Below the pieces are notes generated by a model that did not search any database, was not told the origin of the DNA, and saw nothing but the letters and a program-made list of their open reading frames with translations. Shown piece by piece: positions 18,471-27,689 of a stretch of 64,000 bases of DNA. The translations under genes were made by a program, and so were the position numbers. Source of the DNA: Cohnella rhizoplanae (GTDB lineage Bacteria > Bacillota > Bacilli > Paenibacillales > Paenibacillaceae); NCBI RefSeq assembly GCF_948329515.1, contig NZ_CAOJCN010000001.1, forward strand, positions 248,001-312,000, given 5' to 3'. Numbering within the stretch: the first letter of the stretch is position 1; each line of letters starts with the position of its first letter.

Positions 18471-18941
18471 ATGCTGCAAAACCCGGTCCGGGTCGTCGTC
18501 GACGCGGACGCTTGTCCGGTGAAGCCGGAGATCGCCGCATGCGTGAGGGCCGCTGGCACCAGAGCCCTGCTCGTGTCTTCGCACGCCCATGTCCTGCGCG
18601 CGGAAGAAGGCGTCGACGTCGTCACGGTGGACGCCAGCGACCAGTCCGCGGATCTCTATATCGCCAACGCGCTGAGGGCGTCGGACATTCTCGTCACCGG
18701 CGATTACGGTCTGGCTGCGCTCGGCCTCGCGCGCGGGGCCGCGGTGATGACGCCGCGCGGCAAGATCATCGGCGAGGACGATATCGACGGGCTGCTGGCG
18801 CAGCGGCATTTCTCGGCCAAGCAGCGCCGCGGCGGCATGCGCACGCGGGGGCCCAAGCCGTTCACGGACGAAGATCGCGACCGATTTCAACAAAAACTGA
18901 CATTGCTGCTCCGGAAGTTGCAGGAGAATTCGTTCTCTTAG
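18471..18941 (+). CDS. yqxD: YaiI/YqxD family protein (UPF0178)
   Basis: A 156-aa protein of the YaiI/YqxD (DUF188) family with a PIN-like fold. It starts with the conserved VVVDADACPVK (about residues 8-18) and has ITGD-type ILVTGDYGLA and the C-terminal RRGGMRTRGPKPFTDED. The acidic residues suggest a nuclease-like metal site, but the activity is unproven. A TATAAT (18428-18433) lies 37 nt upstream without a clear -35. It precedes dnaG as in Bacillus. Confidence 0.9.
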   Translation: MLQNPVRVVVDADACPVKPEIAACVRAAGTRALLVSSHAHVLRAEEGVDVVTVDASDQSADLYIANALRASDILVTGDYGLAALGLARGAAVMTPRGKIIGEDDIDGLLAQRHFSAKQRRGGMRTRGPKPFTDEDRDRFQQKLTLLLRKLQENSFS

Positions 18942-18989
18942 CGAATTGTATTACGTGCCGAAATCGAACGGCAGGGCGGATGGCTTAAA

Positions 18990-20816
18990 ATGAATAACGG
19001 CATGATCCCACAAGAGACGATCGACGAAGTGCTTCGGCGGTACGACATTGCGGAGACCGTCGGTCGTTACGTTCAGTTGTCCAGAAACGGCAAGTATCTG
19101 AAAGGGCTGTGCCCTTTCCACTCCGAGCGGACCCCGTCCTTTACGGTGACGCCGGAGAAACAGATTTTCCATTGTTACGGGTGCGGAAAAGGCGGGAACG
19201 TGGTCAAGTTCGTCATGGAAATCGAGAACGAGACGTTCCCCGAAGCGATCCGGAGCATGTGCGAGGAAGCGGGCATTCCGATCAACTGGCAGGCCCCCGA
19301 GGGCGAGCAGACGGAGCGGCAAAAGGAACGCTCGGTCCTGACCGAGGCGCATGCCTACGTGGCGAAGTTCTACCATGCCGTGCTGCGCAACACAGCGGCA
19401 GGAACGGGGGCGATGAACTACCTCCGGGACCGCGGCATGACGGACAAGCTGATCGAGGAGTTCGGGCTCGGGTATGCGCCGGCCAGATGGGATACGCTGA
19501 CGCAGGCGCTGGACAAGCGCGGCTACGACTTGGCCGAGATGGACCGGGGCGGGCTCCTCTCGAGGCGGCACGAGGGCGAAGGCTTCGTGGACCGGTTCCG
19601 CGACCGCGTGATGTTCCCGATCCATGACGCGGACGGCAAGATCATCGCCTTCGCGGGGCGGTTGATGTCCGACGGCCAGCCCAAGTACCTGAACTCGCCC
19701 GAGTCTCCGCTGTTCAGCAAGAGCCGGACGCTGTACCGGTTCCATGCGGCGAAGGGCGTGATCCGCAAGACGAGGCAGGTCGTGCTGCTCGAAGGATATA
19801 TGGACGTCATCAAGGCCTGGTCGGCCGGCGTCCACAACGGCGTGGCGACGATGGGCACCGCGCTGACCGGCGAGCACGCCGCCTTGCTTAAGCGCTACGC
19901 GGACGAGGCGGTCATCTGTTACGACGGGGACGACGCGGGGATGGCCGCCGCGAGCAAGAGCATCCCGCTGCTGGAGAACGCCGGCTTCAGAGTGCGGGTG
20001 GGCGTTCTGCCCGGCAAGATGGATCCGGACGAATACATCGCGGCCTACGGCTCCGAAGCCTTCATGCGGGAGATCGTCGAAGGCGCGGTATCGGCCCTCA
20101 AATTTCAGCTCATCTATTTGAGGAAATCCCATATACTGCTAGAAGAAGATGGGAAGCTCCGATATCTCGAGGACGCGATCAAGCTCGTGGCCAGGCGCGA
20201 ATCGGCCACCGAACGGGAGCTGACGCTGAAGGAGCTGGCGCAGGAATTCGGCGCTTCGACGGACAGCTTGAAGCAGGACGTATTCAAGATTAGGCAGCAG
20301 GAGAAATTGGGAACGGCTGGGGATATTCCGGGCGGATCGTGGAATAATGAATGGAATGATAATCGAAGTTCGGCCAAGCTTCCCAAAGTATCCGTCGACT
20401 ACGTCAAAGCCGAGCAGTATCTGCTGTCTTGGATGCTGCAGGACGGCGAGACGGCGGGGATCGTTCAGGAGAAACTGGGCGATCGCTTCCACGTGGAGGA
20501 TCACGCGGCAATCGCTGCTTATCTATATGCCTATTACGCGCAGGGGAACCAGCCCGACATAGGAAGATTCATCGCCATGCTGCAGGACGACCGGCTGGAA
20601 CGCGCGGCCAGCGCCATCGCGCTGATCGAGGTTCCCTTCGGGGAGCGGGAGCTTGCGGATTGCATTCGGACGGTCGAGCGACAGGTAACGAAAAAAGACG
20701 ATTTGCAGAGCTTGTACGAGGAAATGAACCGAGCGGAGCGTACCGGCGATCCATTGCGCGCCGCGCAAATATTGACAGAGATTATCGCCCTGGAGAGACG
20801 GCAGAAGGAAAGCTGA
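18990..20816 (+). CDS. dnaG: DNA primase
   Basis: A 608-aa primase that makes RNA primers for replication. The N-terminal zinc finger is CPFH and CYGC (about residues 40-64). The TOPRIM region shows [13 protein letters not shown] and CYDGDDAGM. The C-terminal DnaB-binding helical part follows residue 450. An ATG 12 nt further in (19002) is an alternative start; the ribosome site is weak for both. It forms the macromolecular-synthesis pair with sigA, 31 nt downstream. Confidence 0.97.
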   Translation: MNNGMIPQETIDEVLRRYDIAETVGRYVQLSRNGKYLKGLCPFHSERTPSFTVTPEKQIFHCYGCGKGGNVVKFVMEIENETFPEAIRSMCEEAGIPINWQAPEGEQTERQKERSVLTEAHAYVAKFYHAVLRNTAAGTGAMNYLRDRGMTDKLIEEFGLGYAPARWDTLTQALDKRGYDLAEMDRGGLLSRRHEGEGFVDRFRDRVMFPIHDADGKIIAFAGRLMSDGQPKYLNSPESPLFSKSRTLYRFHAAKGVIRKTRQVVLLEGYMDVIKAWSAGVHNGVATMGTALTGEHAALLKRYADEAVICYDGDDAGMAAASKSIPLLENAGFRVRVGVLPGKMDPDEYIAAYGSEAFMREIVEGAVSALKFQLIYLRKSHILLEEDGKLRYLEDAIKLVARRESATERELTLKELAQEFGASTDSLKQDVFKIRQQEKLGTAGDIPGGSWNNEWNDNRSSAKLPKVSVDYVKAEQYLLSWMLQDGETAGIVQEKLGDRFHVEDHAAIAAYLYAYYAQGNQPDIGRFIAMLQDDRLERAASAIALIEVPFGERELADCIRTVERQVTKKDDLQSLYEEMNRAERTGDPLRAAQILTEIIALERRQKES

Positions 20817-20847
20817 TGCCGCCGCTGCGGGGAGGAGGGAGTCGGAA

Positions 20848-21984
20848 ATGGCGAACGATCAACACACCGGACTCGAGACGGAGAGCTCGCTGGAGCAGGT
20901 CAAGTCGCTGCTCATCGAGCAGGGCAAGAAAAAGGGCGGACTGACTTATAAAGACATCATGGAGAAGCTGTCTCCGTTCGACCAGGACGCCGAGCAGATC
21001 GACGACTTCTTCGAACAGCTCGCCGATCACGGCATCGAAGTCGTCAACGATCACGACGAGATCGGAGGCGGACGCGACCGCGAGCGCGAAGAGGACGAAC
21101 GCGACGAATTCAACTTCGACGACGACCTGTCGCTGCCGCCGGGCATCAAGATCAACGACCCGGTCCGGATGTACCTGAAGGAGATCGGACGCGTGCCGCT
21201 GCTGGGCGCCGACGACGAGGTCGAGCTGGCCAAGAAGATCGAGATCGGCGGCGAAGGCGGCGAAGAGGCCAAGAAGCGTCTCGCCGAGGCGAATCTGCGT
21301 CTGGTCGTCAGCATCGCGAAGCGTTATGTCGGACGAGGCATGCTGTTCCTGGACTTGATTCAGGAGGGCAACATGGGGCTGCTCAAGGCGGTCGAGAAGT
21401 TCGACCACACCAAGGGCTACAAGTTCAGTACGTACGCGACGTGGTGGATCCGCCAAGCGATCACGCGGGCGATCGCCGACCAGGCGCGCACGATCCGGAT
21501 TCCCGTGCATATGGTCGAGACGATCAACAAGCTGATCCGCGTATCGCGCCAACTGCTGCAGGAGCTCGGCCGCGAGCCGGCGCCGGAAGAGATCGCGGAG
21601 CAGATGGAGCTGAGCGTGGACAAGGTACGCGAGATCATGAAGATCGCGCAGGAGCCGGTGTCGCTCGAAACGCCGATCGGCGAGGAGGACGACTCGCATC
21701 TGGGCGACTTCATCGAGGATCAAGAGGCGTTGGCGCCTGCCGACGCCGCGGCTTACGAGCTGCTGAAGGAACAGCTGGAGGACGTGCTGGATACGCTGAC
21801 CGAGCGCGAGGAGAACGTACTTCGCCTGCGCTTCGGCCTCGACGACGGCCGCACGCGCACCCTGGAGGAAGTAGGCAAGGTATTCGGGGTTACGCGCGAG
21901 CGGATCCGTCAGATCGAAGCCAAGGCGCTCCGCAAGCTTCGCCACCCGAGCCGCAGCAAGCGCCTGAAGGACTTCCTGGAATAA
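20848..21984 (+). CDS. sigA: RNA polymerase primary sigma factor SigA (RpoD)
   Basis: A 378-aa group-1 sigma-70 factor. Region 1.1 spans about residues 10-75, followed by an acidic linker. Region 1.2 is [20 protein letters not shown], region 2 includes [20 protein letters not shown], and region 4.2 is [20 protein letters not shown]. It binds promoters with TTGACA/TATAAT elements such as those found in this window. GGAGGAGGGAG precedes the ATG. A 13-bp hairpin follows the gene. Confidence 0.98.
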   Translation: MANDQHTGLETESSLEQVKSLLIEQGKKKGGLTYKDIMEKLSPFDQDAEQIDDFFEQLADHGIEVVNDHDEIGGGRDREREEDERDEFNFDDDLSLPPGIKINDPVRMYLKEIGRVPLLGADDEVELAKKIEIGGEGGEEAKKRLAEANLRLVVSIAKRYVGRGMLFLDLIQEGNMGLLKAVEKFDHTKGYKFSTYATWWIRQAITRAIADQARTIRIPVHMVETINKLIRVSRQLLQELGREPAPEEIAEQMELSVDKVREIMKIAQEPVSLETPIGEEDDSHLGDFIEDQEALAPADAAAYELLKEQLEDVLDTLTEREENVLRLRFGLDDGRTRTLEEVGKVFGVTRERIRQIEAKALRKLRHPSRSKRLKDFLE

Positions 21985-22011
21985 GCCCCGAACGCCAGGC
22001 TGCGTTCATGC

Positions 22012-22050
22012 AGAGGACCTTGCGCCGATCCATGGGCCGCAAGGTCCTCT
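22012..22050 (+). terminator. 13-bp perfect hairpin after sigA, no U-tract
   Basis: The arms 22012-22024 and 22038-22050 are exact reverse complements around a 13-nt loop. Only TGGCTTCCC follows. By position it is a terminator or attenuator between sigA and the downstream membrane-protein/trmK genes. Confidence 0.6.
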
Positions 22051-22089
22051 TGGCTTCCCGGGCGTTACGTATCGAGAGGAGCTATCTAC

Positions 22090-22923
22090 ATGCCTCCACT
22101 GGACGAGGACAAGAGGAAATGGGTCGTGCGGGAGATCGAATCCTGGCGCCGAGCCAAGATGCTGCCCGAGCAATATTGCGACTTCCTGCTGAATTTGTAT
22201 CTGGACGATCTGACGGTCCGGCCGAAAAGCGCCGTAGGCGAAAAGCTGCGGCAGATCGGTCATGCGCCGGGTAAAAAGTGGTTGTATGTCATTGGCATAT
22301 TTTCCTTGATCTGCCTTGTCGTCCTTCATTTTAGCGCGTTTCCGTTGGCATTGCAAATAGCGGTCGCGGTCATCGGCACGGGCGGGCTCGTCGGTCTCGG
22401 CTCCCGTTACAGGGAGCGTCTGCCGGCTCGCGGACTGGCGCTGCTCAGCACGGGCATGCTGCTGCTGCCGGCGGCGGGCACGGCCATCTTGTACGTACAG
22501 GGATGGACGGATGGTCCCGGACTGTTCGTGCTGCTGCTCGCGAGCGCGCTGATCTGGATCGTCTGCGGCATCGCCGAGCGCTTCGCGGTGCTGCACTGGC
22601 TCGGATGGATGGGCGTGACGGCGTTGTACGCGGCCGTTCTGTCCCGCCAGGTGCCGGATCCGAGTTGGCTCGAAGTGCAGGTATTCTGGGTGCCGGCCGC
22701 GCTGTTGTTCGCCTGGCTCAGCTGGTTCGCTCACGTGAAGTTCAAGGCGACCGGCGCGGTGCTGTTCGCGACGGCGCTGATCCTCTGGTTTATGCCCGAA
22801 GTGTATTCTGCGCTGTTCGGCGTAGACAGGGAGTGGATTCAGATCGAACTGCTCTTTAAAATCGCGCTGGTCGGCACGTTGATGTTCCGGCTGCGCAGAC
22901 AATGGATGGAATGGGTTGCATGA
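22090..22923 (+). CDS. uncharacterised membrane protein between sigA and trmK
   Basis: A 277-aa protein I do not recognise. Residues 1-60 are a soluble, charged helical region (KRKWVVREIESWRRAKMLPE). From about residue 63 to 272 there are roughly eight hydrophobic segments ending in a basic tail RLRRQWMEW. The ribosome site GAGAGGAGC lies upstream of the ATG. The stop overlaps the likely trmK start as ATGA, so the two are probably made together. No catalytic motif is seen. A distant DUF2157-like arrangement is possible but unproven. Confidence 0.65.
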   Translation: MPPLDEDKRKWVVREIESWRRAKMLPEQYCDFLLNLYLDDLTVRPKSAVGEKLRQIGHAPGKKWLYVIGIFSLICLVVLHFSAFPLALQIAVAVIGTGGLVGLGSRYRERLPARGLALLSTGMLLLPAAGTAILYVQGWTDGPGLFVLLLASALIWIVCGIAERFAVLHWLGWMGVTALYAAVLSRQVPDPSWLEVQVFWVPAALLFAWLSWFAHVKFKATGAVLFATALILWFMPEVYSALFGVDREWIQIELLFKIALVGTLMFRLRRQWMEWVA

Positions 22924-23741
22924 CGATGAACGAAAGTAACGGCAAAAACTCCATTGAATCGCCCAAGCTCTCGAGGCGTCTCGCGGCGTTGGCCGAGCTC
23001 GTGCGGCCCGGGGCGCGGTTCGCGGATATCGGCACCGACCATGCGCTGCTGCCCGTACATCTGGCGCTGAGCGGCAAGATCGCCTATGCGGTCGCCGGCG
23101 ACGTGAACGCCGGACCGGCAGAGGCCGCCAAGCGACAGGTGCGGGCTGCGGGCGTCGAAGGCATCGTATCTGTCCGGCATGGCGACGGCTTGTCCGTGCT
23201 CGCGCCCGGCGAGGTGGATACCGTGTGCATCGCGGGCATGGGCGGCAGCCTGATGGTGCGGTTGCTGGACGAGGCGGGCGATGCGCTATCGGGCGTCGCG
23301 ACGCTCATTCTCTCCCCGCACGTGGCGGAGGATCAGGTGCGGCGCTGGCTTGAGGCGCACCGGTACGTGCTCGAGCTCGAGCGGATCGTGGAGGAGGACG
23401 GCGAGAGCTACACCCTGTTGCGAGCCGTTCGCGCCCAGTCCGAGGCCGACGCTGCGGCGCGACATCGGGACCTGTACGATACGGGCCTGCTCGGCCCTGG
23501 CTGCCCTCCCGTACCGGCGGGGCTGCTGTACGAGATGGGGCCGCTGCTGCTCCGCGCGCCGGACGAGGCTTTTCTGGCGAAGTGGCGCGGCGAGCTGGCG
23601 AAGCGGGAGTGGATCGCGCAAGGCATGAAGCAGTCGGCGTCGGCGGATACCAGGGCCAAGCTGGAAGCCTGGGAGCGCGCGATGGCCGAGATCGGGGAGG
23701 TGTTGACATGTTTGCAAGGGGAGAGACGATCGCGCAATTGA
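22920..23741 (+). CDS. trmK: tRNA (adenine(22)-N1)-methyltransferase TrmK
   Basis: A 273-aa SAM-dependent methyltransferase that modifies A22 of tRNA. I take the ATG at 22920, which overlaps the previous stop as ATGA; an in-frame ATG at 22902 and one at 22926 are alternatives. The SAM-binding start is FADIGTDHALLPVHLALSG, followed by the catalytic-region motif VCIAGMGGSLM. It is the YqfN ortholog by position after sigA. Its last 34 nt overlap the next gene. Confidence 0.92.
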   Translation: MTMNESNGKNSIESPKLSRRLAALAELVRPGARFADIGTDHALLPVHLALSGKIAYAVAGDVNAGPAEAAKRQVRAAGVEGIVSVRHGDGLSVLAPGEVDTVCIAGMGGSLMVRLLDEAGDALSGVATLILSPHVAEDQVRRWLEAHRYVLELERIVEEDGESYTLLRAVRAQSEADAAARHRDLYDTGLLGPGCPPVPAGLLYEMGPLLLRAPDEAFLAKWRGELAKREWIAQGMKQSASADTRAKLEAWERAMAEIGEVLTCLQGERRSRN

Positions 23742-24823
23742 TGGAGCGTCTCGCGCCGAAGCACTTCGCGGTCGAAGGCGACAAGATCGGCCTGCAGGTC
23801 GGATCGCTGCGTCGCGAGGTGAAGCGCGTGCTGGTGACGCTGGACGTGAACCCGGCGGTCGTAGCGGAAGCGGCGTCCCTCGGCGCAGAGCTGATCGTCG
23901 CGCATCATCCGGTCATCTACCGGCCGCTCGCGCATCTGCAGACGGACACGCCGGCAGGCGCGCTTGCCGCCGAGTTGATCCGCCGTGATATCGCCGTATA
24001 CGTGTCGCACACGAACCTCGACACGGCGGAGGGCGGGTTGAACGACTGGATGGCGGAGGCCCTCGGGCTGGAAGGACGCGACGTGCTGGAGGAAGTCCAC
24101 ACGGACAAACTGTATAAACTGGCCGTCTACGTGCCGCGCACGCACGCGGAGGCGGTGCGGGACGCGATGTTCCGCGCGGGCGGCGGCTGGATCGGCAACT
24201 ACAGCCACTGCAGCTTCAACGTCGAAGGCATCGGCACGTTCATGCCGCGCGAGGGCAGCGCTCCCTACATCGGCAAGCCGGGCAAGCTGGAGAGCGCGGA
24301 GGAGACGCGGATCGAGATCGTCGTATCGGATAGCGCGCGCAAGGCGGTCGTGCAGGCGATGCTCAAGGCGCATCCTTACGAGGAGGTCGCCTACGATCTG
24401 TACGGCGTCGACTTGAAGGGACGTTCGTTCGGGCTCGGGCGTGTCGGCAAGCTGCCTGCGGCCATGCCGCTGGACGCGTTCGCCGAGCTCGTCAAGGAGC
24501 GGCTGGACATGCCGTTCGTCCGCGTCGTCGGCGACGGGGCGAGGCAGGTGCGCAAGGTCGCGGTGCTCGGCGGCTCCGGCCGGAGCTACATTAAGCGCGC
24601 GGCATTCATGGGAGCGGACGTGCTCGTCACCGGCGACATCGACTTCCACTCCGCGCAGGACGCCGAGGCGAGCGGGCTCGCGATCGTCGATCCAGGCCAT
24701 TACGCGGAGAAAATCATGCGGCCCAAGACGGCGGCGTGGCTGCGCGAGCGGCTCGCCGAGAAGGGCTACGGGACGGAAGTGTTCGCTTCGGAGGTGCACA
24801 CGGATCCGTTCCGGTTGAAATAG
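23708..24823 (+). CDS. Nif3-like dinuclear metal center protein (YqfO)
   Basis: A 371-aa protein of the GTP cyclohydrolase I type 2/NIF3 family. The ATG at 23708 has GGGGAGGTG upstream and yields MFARGETIAQLMERLAPK; the same frame is open further upstream inside trmK but is not conserved. The metal site is visible in VAHHPVIYRPL, SHTNLDTAEGG and DPGHYAEK. The middle (about residues 130-235) is the PII-like insertion typical of Bacillales YqfO. Function is not settled. Confidence 0.9.
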   Translation: MFARGETIAQLMERLAPKHFAVEGDKIGLQVGSLRREVKRVLVTLDVNPAVVAEAASLGAELIVAHHPVIYRPLAHLQTDTPAGALAAELIRRDIAVYVSHTNLDTAEGGLNDWMAEALGLEGRDVLEEVHTDKLYKLAVYVPRTHAEAVRDAMFRAGGGWIGNYSHCSFNVEGIGTFMPREGSAPYIGKPGKLESAEETRIEIVVSDSARKAVVQAMLKAHPYEEVAYDLYGVDLKGRSFGLGRVGKLPAAMPLDAFAELVKERLDMPFVRVVGDGARQVRKVAVLGGSGRSYIKRAAFMGADVLVTGDIDFHSAQDAEASGLAIVDPGHYAEKIMRPKTAAWLRERLAEKGYGTEVFASEVHTDPFRLK

Positions 24824-24928
24824 CCTTCAACGGGCAGCTCGGGGACCGATCGCTCTTTCTCGCGTGGCGGACAAACTTTAGTTTTGCCGCTTCACACCCC
24901 GCCAGCCGTACAATGGGCATGCCTGCCA

Positions 24929-24957
24929 TTGTGCATGGGCGCGATATTGGTTATACT
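24929..24957 (+). promoter_or_regulatory. SigmaA promoter of rnpB
   Basis: TTGTGC (24929-24934), a 17-bp spacer and TATACT (24952-24957) place the start near 24964, just before the P1 stem of the RNase P RNA. Confidence 0.6.
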
Positions 24958-24970
24958 TATCGGTGCATAT

Positions 24971-25384
24971 CGGAAAGTTCGACGGACAATCGCTGGCGGC
25001 TTCGCGCCGCGAGAGGAAAGTCCGGGCTCCGCAGGGCAGGATGCTGGATAACGTCCAGTCGGCGCGAGCCGAAGGATAGTGCCACAGAAATGGACCGCCG
25101 ATGGCCGCGATTCGTCGCGGATCAGGCAAGGGTGGAACCGTGGTGTAAGAGACCACGAGGAGCACTGGCGACTTTGCTCCTGGTAAACCCCATCCGGAGC
25201 AAGACCGAAGAGGAACGCAGCGGCCTTGAGCCGCGGCCCTTGCCCGGGGCGCGTTCGGGTTGGTCGCTCGAGCCGTGCGGCAACGTACGGCCTAGATAGA
25301 TGATTGTCGCTTCCATACGTGGGAGGACCACCAGGTCCGCTTTACCACCGGAAGTACAGAACCCGGCTTACGTCGCGCTTTCCG
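24971..25384 (+). ncRNA. rnpB: RNase P RNA, Bacillus (B) type
   Basis: This is the catalytic RNA that trims tRNA 5' ends. The universal P4 5' strand GAGGAAAGTCCGGGCTCC (from about 25012), ACAGAAATGG, GTGGTGTAAGAGACCAC and the 3' conserved ACAGAACCCGGCTTA (25356-25370) are all present in order. P1 forms from CGGAAAG (24971-24977) with CTTTCCG (25378-25384). The length, about 414 nt, fits the Firmicutes type. The end points are set by P1 and may be off by a few bases. Confidence 0.95.
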
Positions 25385-25443
25385 ATTATGCGCTAATGAA
25401 TCCGTCCTTGCTTTTTACATAAAGGATAGGAGGTTGAGATTCG

Positions 25444-25941
25444 ATGAGCGTGCACGAGCACGAAGAAGACTGCGATCACGACGCAGGATCGGCTGGGGAC
25501 GCTTCGACTGTCCAGGAGATGGTGTCGATGATGAGCAGGGCCGGATGGCGGATTACCGACCAGCGCCGGACGCTTGCCCGCATTTTCGCGGATACCGACG
25601 GTTACCTGTCGCCCAAGGATGTCTACGACCAATTGACCGTGAAGTACCCGAGCGTCAGCTTTAATACCGTATACCGCAACCTCCGTATGCTGAGCGATAT
25701 GGGCGTGCTGGAGCAATTTTATTTTATGGACGGCGGGCTGAAGTTCAGGGCGAACTGCGCCAAGCATCACCACCATCACCTGATCTGCACCAACTGCGAG
25801 AAGACGCTGTCGTTCGATTACTGCCCGATGAAGGAAGACCTGGAGCTGCCCGGCAGCTATCGCGTGCTGAGCCATCGCTTCGAGATATACGGCGTGTGCG
25901 AGGCGTGCCAGCAGGAGAGCGCCAAGTCGATTGCCCGCTAA
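25444..25941 (+). CDS. zur: Fur-family regulator, probable zinc repressor Zur
   Basis: A 165-aa Fur-family protein. Winged-helix DNA recognition is in VSFNTVYRNLRMLSDMGVLE (71-90). The structural zinc site is C115-x2-C118 and C152-x2-C155. HHHHH (108-112) is part of the usual His cluster for the sensory metal. The zinc-uptake genes znuCBA follow 180 nt downstream with Zur-box-like sites, so Zur is the best name, though Fur or PerR cannot be excluded by motif alone. The first 20 residues form an unusual His-, Cys- and acid-rich tail. Confidence 0.8.
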   Translation: MSVHEHEEDCDHDAGSAGDASTVQEMVSMMSRAGWRITDQRRTLARIFADTDGYLSPKDVYDQLTVKYPSVSFNTVYRNLRMLSDMGVLEQFYFMDGGLKFRANCAKHHHHHLICTNCEKTLSFDYCPMKEDLELPGSYRVLSHRFEIYGVCEACQQESAKSIAR

Positions 25942-25968
25942 CAAGGGCTGGCTAAGGGTTAAACGCTG

Positions 25969-25997
25969 TTGACGCGCTTCCGAGGTACTGTTATATT
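25969..25997 (+). promoter_or_regulatory. SigmaA promoter of znuCBA
   Basis: TTGACG (25969-25974), a 17-bp spacer and TATATT (25992-25997) form a strong promoter. The start near 26004 falls inside the first Zur-like box, so a bound repressor would block initiation. Confidence 0.75.
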
Positions 25998-26003
25998 GTC
26001 TAA

Positions 26004-26018
26004 GTGTAATTGTTACGG
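26004..26018 (+). promoter_or_regulatory. Zur-box-like operator 1
   Basis: GTGTAATTGTTACGG matches the Bacillus Zur pattern TCGTAATnATTACGA at 11 of 14 fixed positions, judged by eye against the consensus I remember. It overlaps the predicted transcription start. Confidence 0.65.
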
Positions 26019-26077
26019 ATAATGGAATGAACGATTCCGAGGCCGGCTGCGAAGCGGGCTTTTGCTATGCGATATAA

Positions 26078-26092
26078 GCGTAAGTTTTACGA
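26078..26092 (+). promoter_or_regulatory. Zur-box-like operator 2
   Basis: GCGTAAGTTTTACGA matches the same pattern at 11 of 14 fixed positions, with flanking ATAA and TAAA adding to the symmetry. It lies in the leader, 30 nt before the znuC ATG and 74 bp from box 1. Confidence 0.6.
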
Positions 26093-26121
26093 TAAAGAGG
26101 AATGGTAAGGAGGAGAACGGA

Positions 26122-26832
26122 ATGGCGCTCGTCGCAATGGAGCAAGTCGTGTTCGGGTACGACGACGTACCGAGCCTGGAGGATGTCAACCTGGAGATCG
26201 GATCGGGAGAGTTCGTCGCCGTGACCGGACCGAACGGCGCATCCAAGACGACGCTGCTCCGTCTCATGATGGGCCTGCTCGCACCCTGGAAGGGACGGAT
26301 CCGGCTGGCTTCCCGCGGCGCGGGCGGCGGCAAGCTGGCGATCGGTTATGTGCCGCAGCAGATCGCCGCGTTCAACAGCGGCTTTCCGAGCAGCATCCTG
26401 GAATTCGTGCGATCCGGCCGATATACCAAGGGCTCCTGGCTCAGGAGAATGAACGCCCGGGATCATGAGCAGACGGAGCTGGCCTTGAAGCAGGTGGGCA
26501 TGTGGCATCTGCGGCACCGCAAGATCGGAGAGCTGTCGGGCGGCCAGAAGCAGCGAATCTGCATCGCGCGGGCGCTGGCCATGGAGCCGGACCTGCTCGT
26601 GCTGGACGAACCGACGACCGGCATGGACCGGGAGAGCCGGTTCGGATTTTACGAGCTGATGAAGACGCAGACGGAACAGTACGGACGCACGGTCGTCATG
26701 GTCACGCACGGCCTCGACGAAGTTTCGCCTTACTTGGATCGCATCATCGAATTGGAACGGAAGGAGGATGGCAAGTGGAGATGCTGCACTACGACTTCAT
26801 GCAGAGGGCATTTCTCGCCGGCGCACTCATAG
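26122..26832 (+). CDS. znuC: zinc ABC transporter ATP-binding protein
   Basis: A 236-aa ABC ATPase that drives zinc import with ZnuB and ZnuA. The ATG at 26122 follows AAGGAGGAG; the frame upstream is not coding. Walker A reads GPNGASKTT (36-44), with Ser in place of the usual second Gly (GxGKT), a variant I recall in some Bacillus zinc ATPases. The signature is LSGGQKQR and Walker B is LLVLDEPTTG. The last 58 nt overlap znuB in another frame, so the C-terminus (CCTTTSCRGHFSPAHS) is not conserved coding. Confidence 0.9.
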   Translation: MALVAMEQVVFGYDDVPSLEDVNLEIGSGEFVAVTGPNGASKTTLLRLMMGLLAPWKGRIRLASRGAGGGKLAIGYVPQQIAAFNSGFPSSILEFVRSGRYTKGSWLRRMNARDHEQTELALKQVGMWHLRHRKIGELSGGQKQRICIARALAMEPDLLVLDEPTTGMDRESRFGFYELMKTQTEQYGRTVVMVTHGLDEVSPYLDRIIELERKEDGKWRCCTTTSCRGHFSPAHS

Positions 26833-27689
26833 CGCTGGTGGCGTCGGCGCTCGGCGTTTACCTCATGCTTCGCCGGCAGGCGCTGATGGCCGATATGCTC
26901 TCGCACGTCTCGCTGGCGGGCATCGCGGCCGGCGCGTATCTCCACTGGAATCCCACCCTGACCGGATTCGCCATCGCCATCGTCGGCGCGGTCGCCGTCG
27001 AGTACGTGCGGCGATCCTACAAGACGTACAGCGAGATCTCCGTCGCGATCATCATGGTCGGCGGCCTGTCGAGCGCGGTCATCATCATGAATCTCGACCA
27101 GAGCGTGAACAAGAGCTTCTCTTCCTATTTATTCGGCTCCGTGGTGGCGGTCAACCGGACCGAGCTCATCCTGATGCTCGCGGTGTCCGTGCTCGCCGCT
27201 TTATTCTTCATTCTGATGCGGCGCCCGCTGTACCAGATGACCTTCGACGAGGACACGGCCAAGACGTCCGGCCTGCCGGTGCATTGGCTGTCCCTCGCGT
27301 TCAGCGTCGTGACCGGGATGATCGTGGCCGCGGCGATGCCGATCGTCGGCGTGCTGCTCGTCTCTTCGCTCGTCGTGCTGCCTGCGGCCCTCGCGATCCG
27401 GCTGGCTTCCAGCTTCGCCGCGGCGATCATGCTGTCGATGGCGTTCGGTCTCGGCGGCGTATGGTCGGGGCTCGCGGCTTCTTATACCTTCAGCACGCCC
27501 CCCGGCGCGACGATCGCGCTCATCCTGCTCGCGATCCTGCTGGTCGGCATCGGTCTGAAGAAGGCCATGCTGCAGGCGGCGAAGCGCAGAAGCAGGCTCG
27601 GCATCGCCTCCGCTCCCGATACGCCGTTCGAAGCGACGCGCTTCACGAGCGCGGTGCGCGCTGCGGAGAAGGGAGAGTCGCGCGGATGA
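26775..27689 (+). CDS. znuB: zinc ABC transporter permease
   Basis: A 304-aa ABC-3 family permease with eight to nine membrane segments. The GTG at 26775 has AAGGAGG 7 nt upstream; an ATG at 26781 is the alternative. Typical family segments include DMLSHVSLAGIAAG and VGVLLVSSLVVLPAALAIRL. It overlaps znuC by 58 nt and its stop overlaps the znuA start, so the three products are translationally coupled. The C-terminal 40 residues are a basic cytoplasmic tail. Confidence 0.9.
   Translation: MEMLHYDFMQRAFLAGALIALVASALGVYLMLRRQALMADMLSHVSLAGIAAGAYLHWNPTLTGFAIAIVGAVAVEYVRRSYKTYSEISVAIIMVGGLSSAVIIMNLDQSVNKSFSSYLFGSVVAVNRTELILMLAVSVLAALFFILMRRPLYQMTFDEDTAKTSGLPVHWLSLAFSVVTGMIVAAAMPIVGVLLVSSLVVLPAALAIRLASSFAAAIMLSMAFGLGGVWSGLAASYTFSTPPGATIALILLAILLVGIGLKKAMLQAAKRRSRLGIASAPDTPFEATRFTSAVRAAEKGESRG

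Noticed and set aside
15249..18893. A 1214-codon open frame on the minus strand across glyQ, glyS and the PPSR gene
   Set aside because: It lies opposite well-recognised genes, has Arg-, Leu- and Asp-rich shadow composition and no domain. Long antisense frames are expected at this GC content.
25765..25780. Run of His codons in the Fur-family gene
   Set aside because: Looks like a tag at first, but a His cluster at this place is normal for Fur/Zur metal binding.
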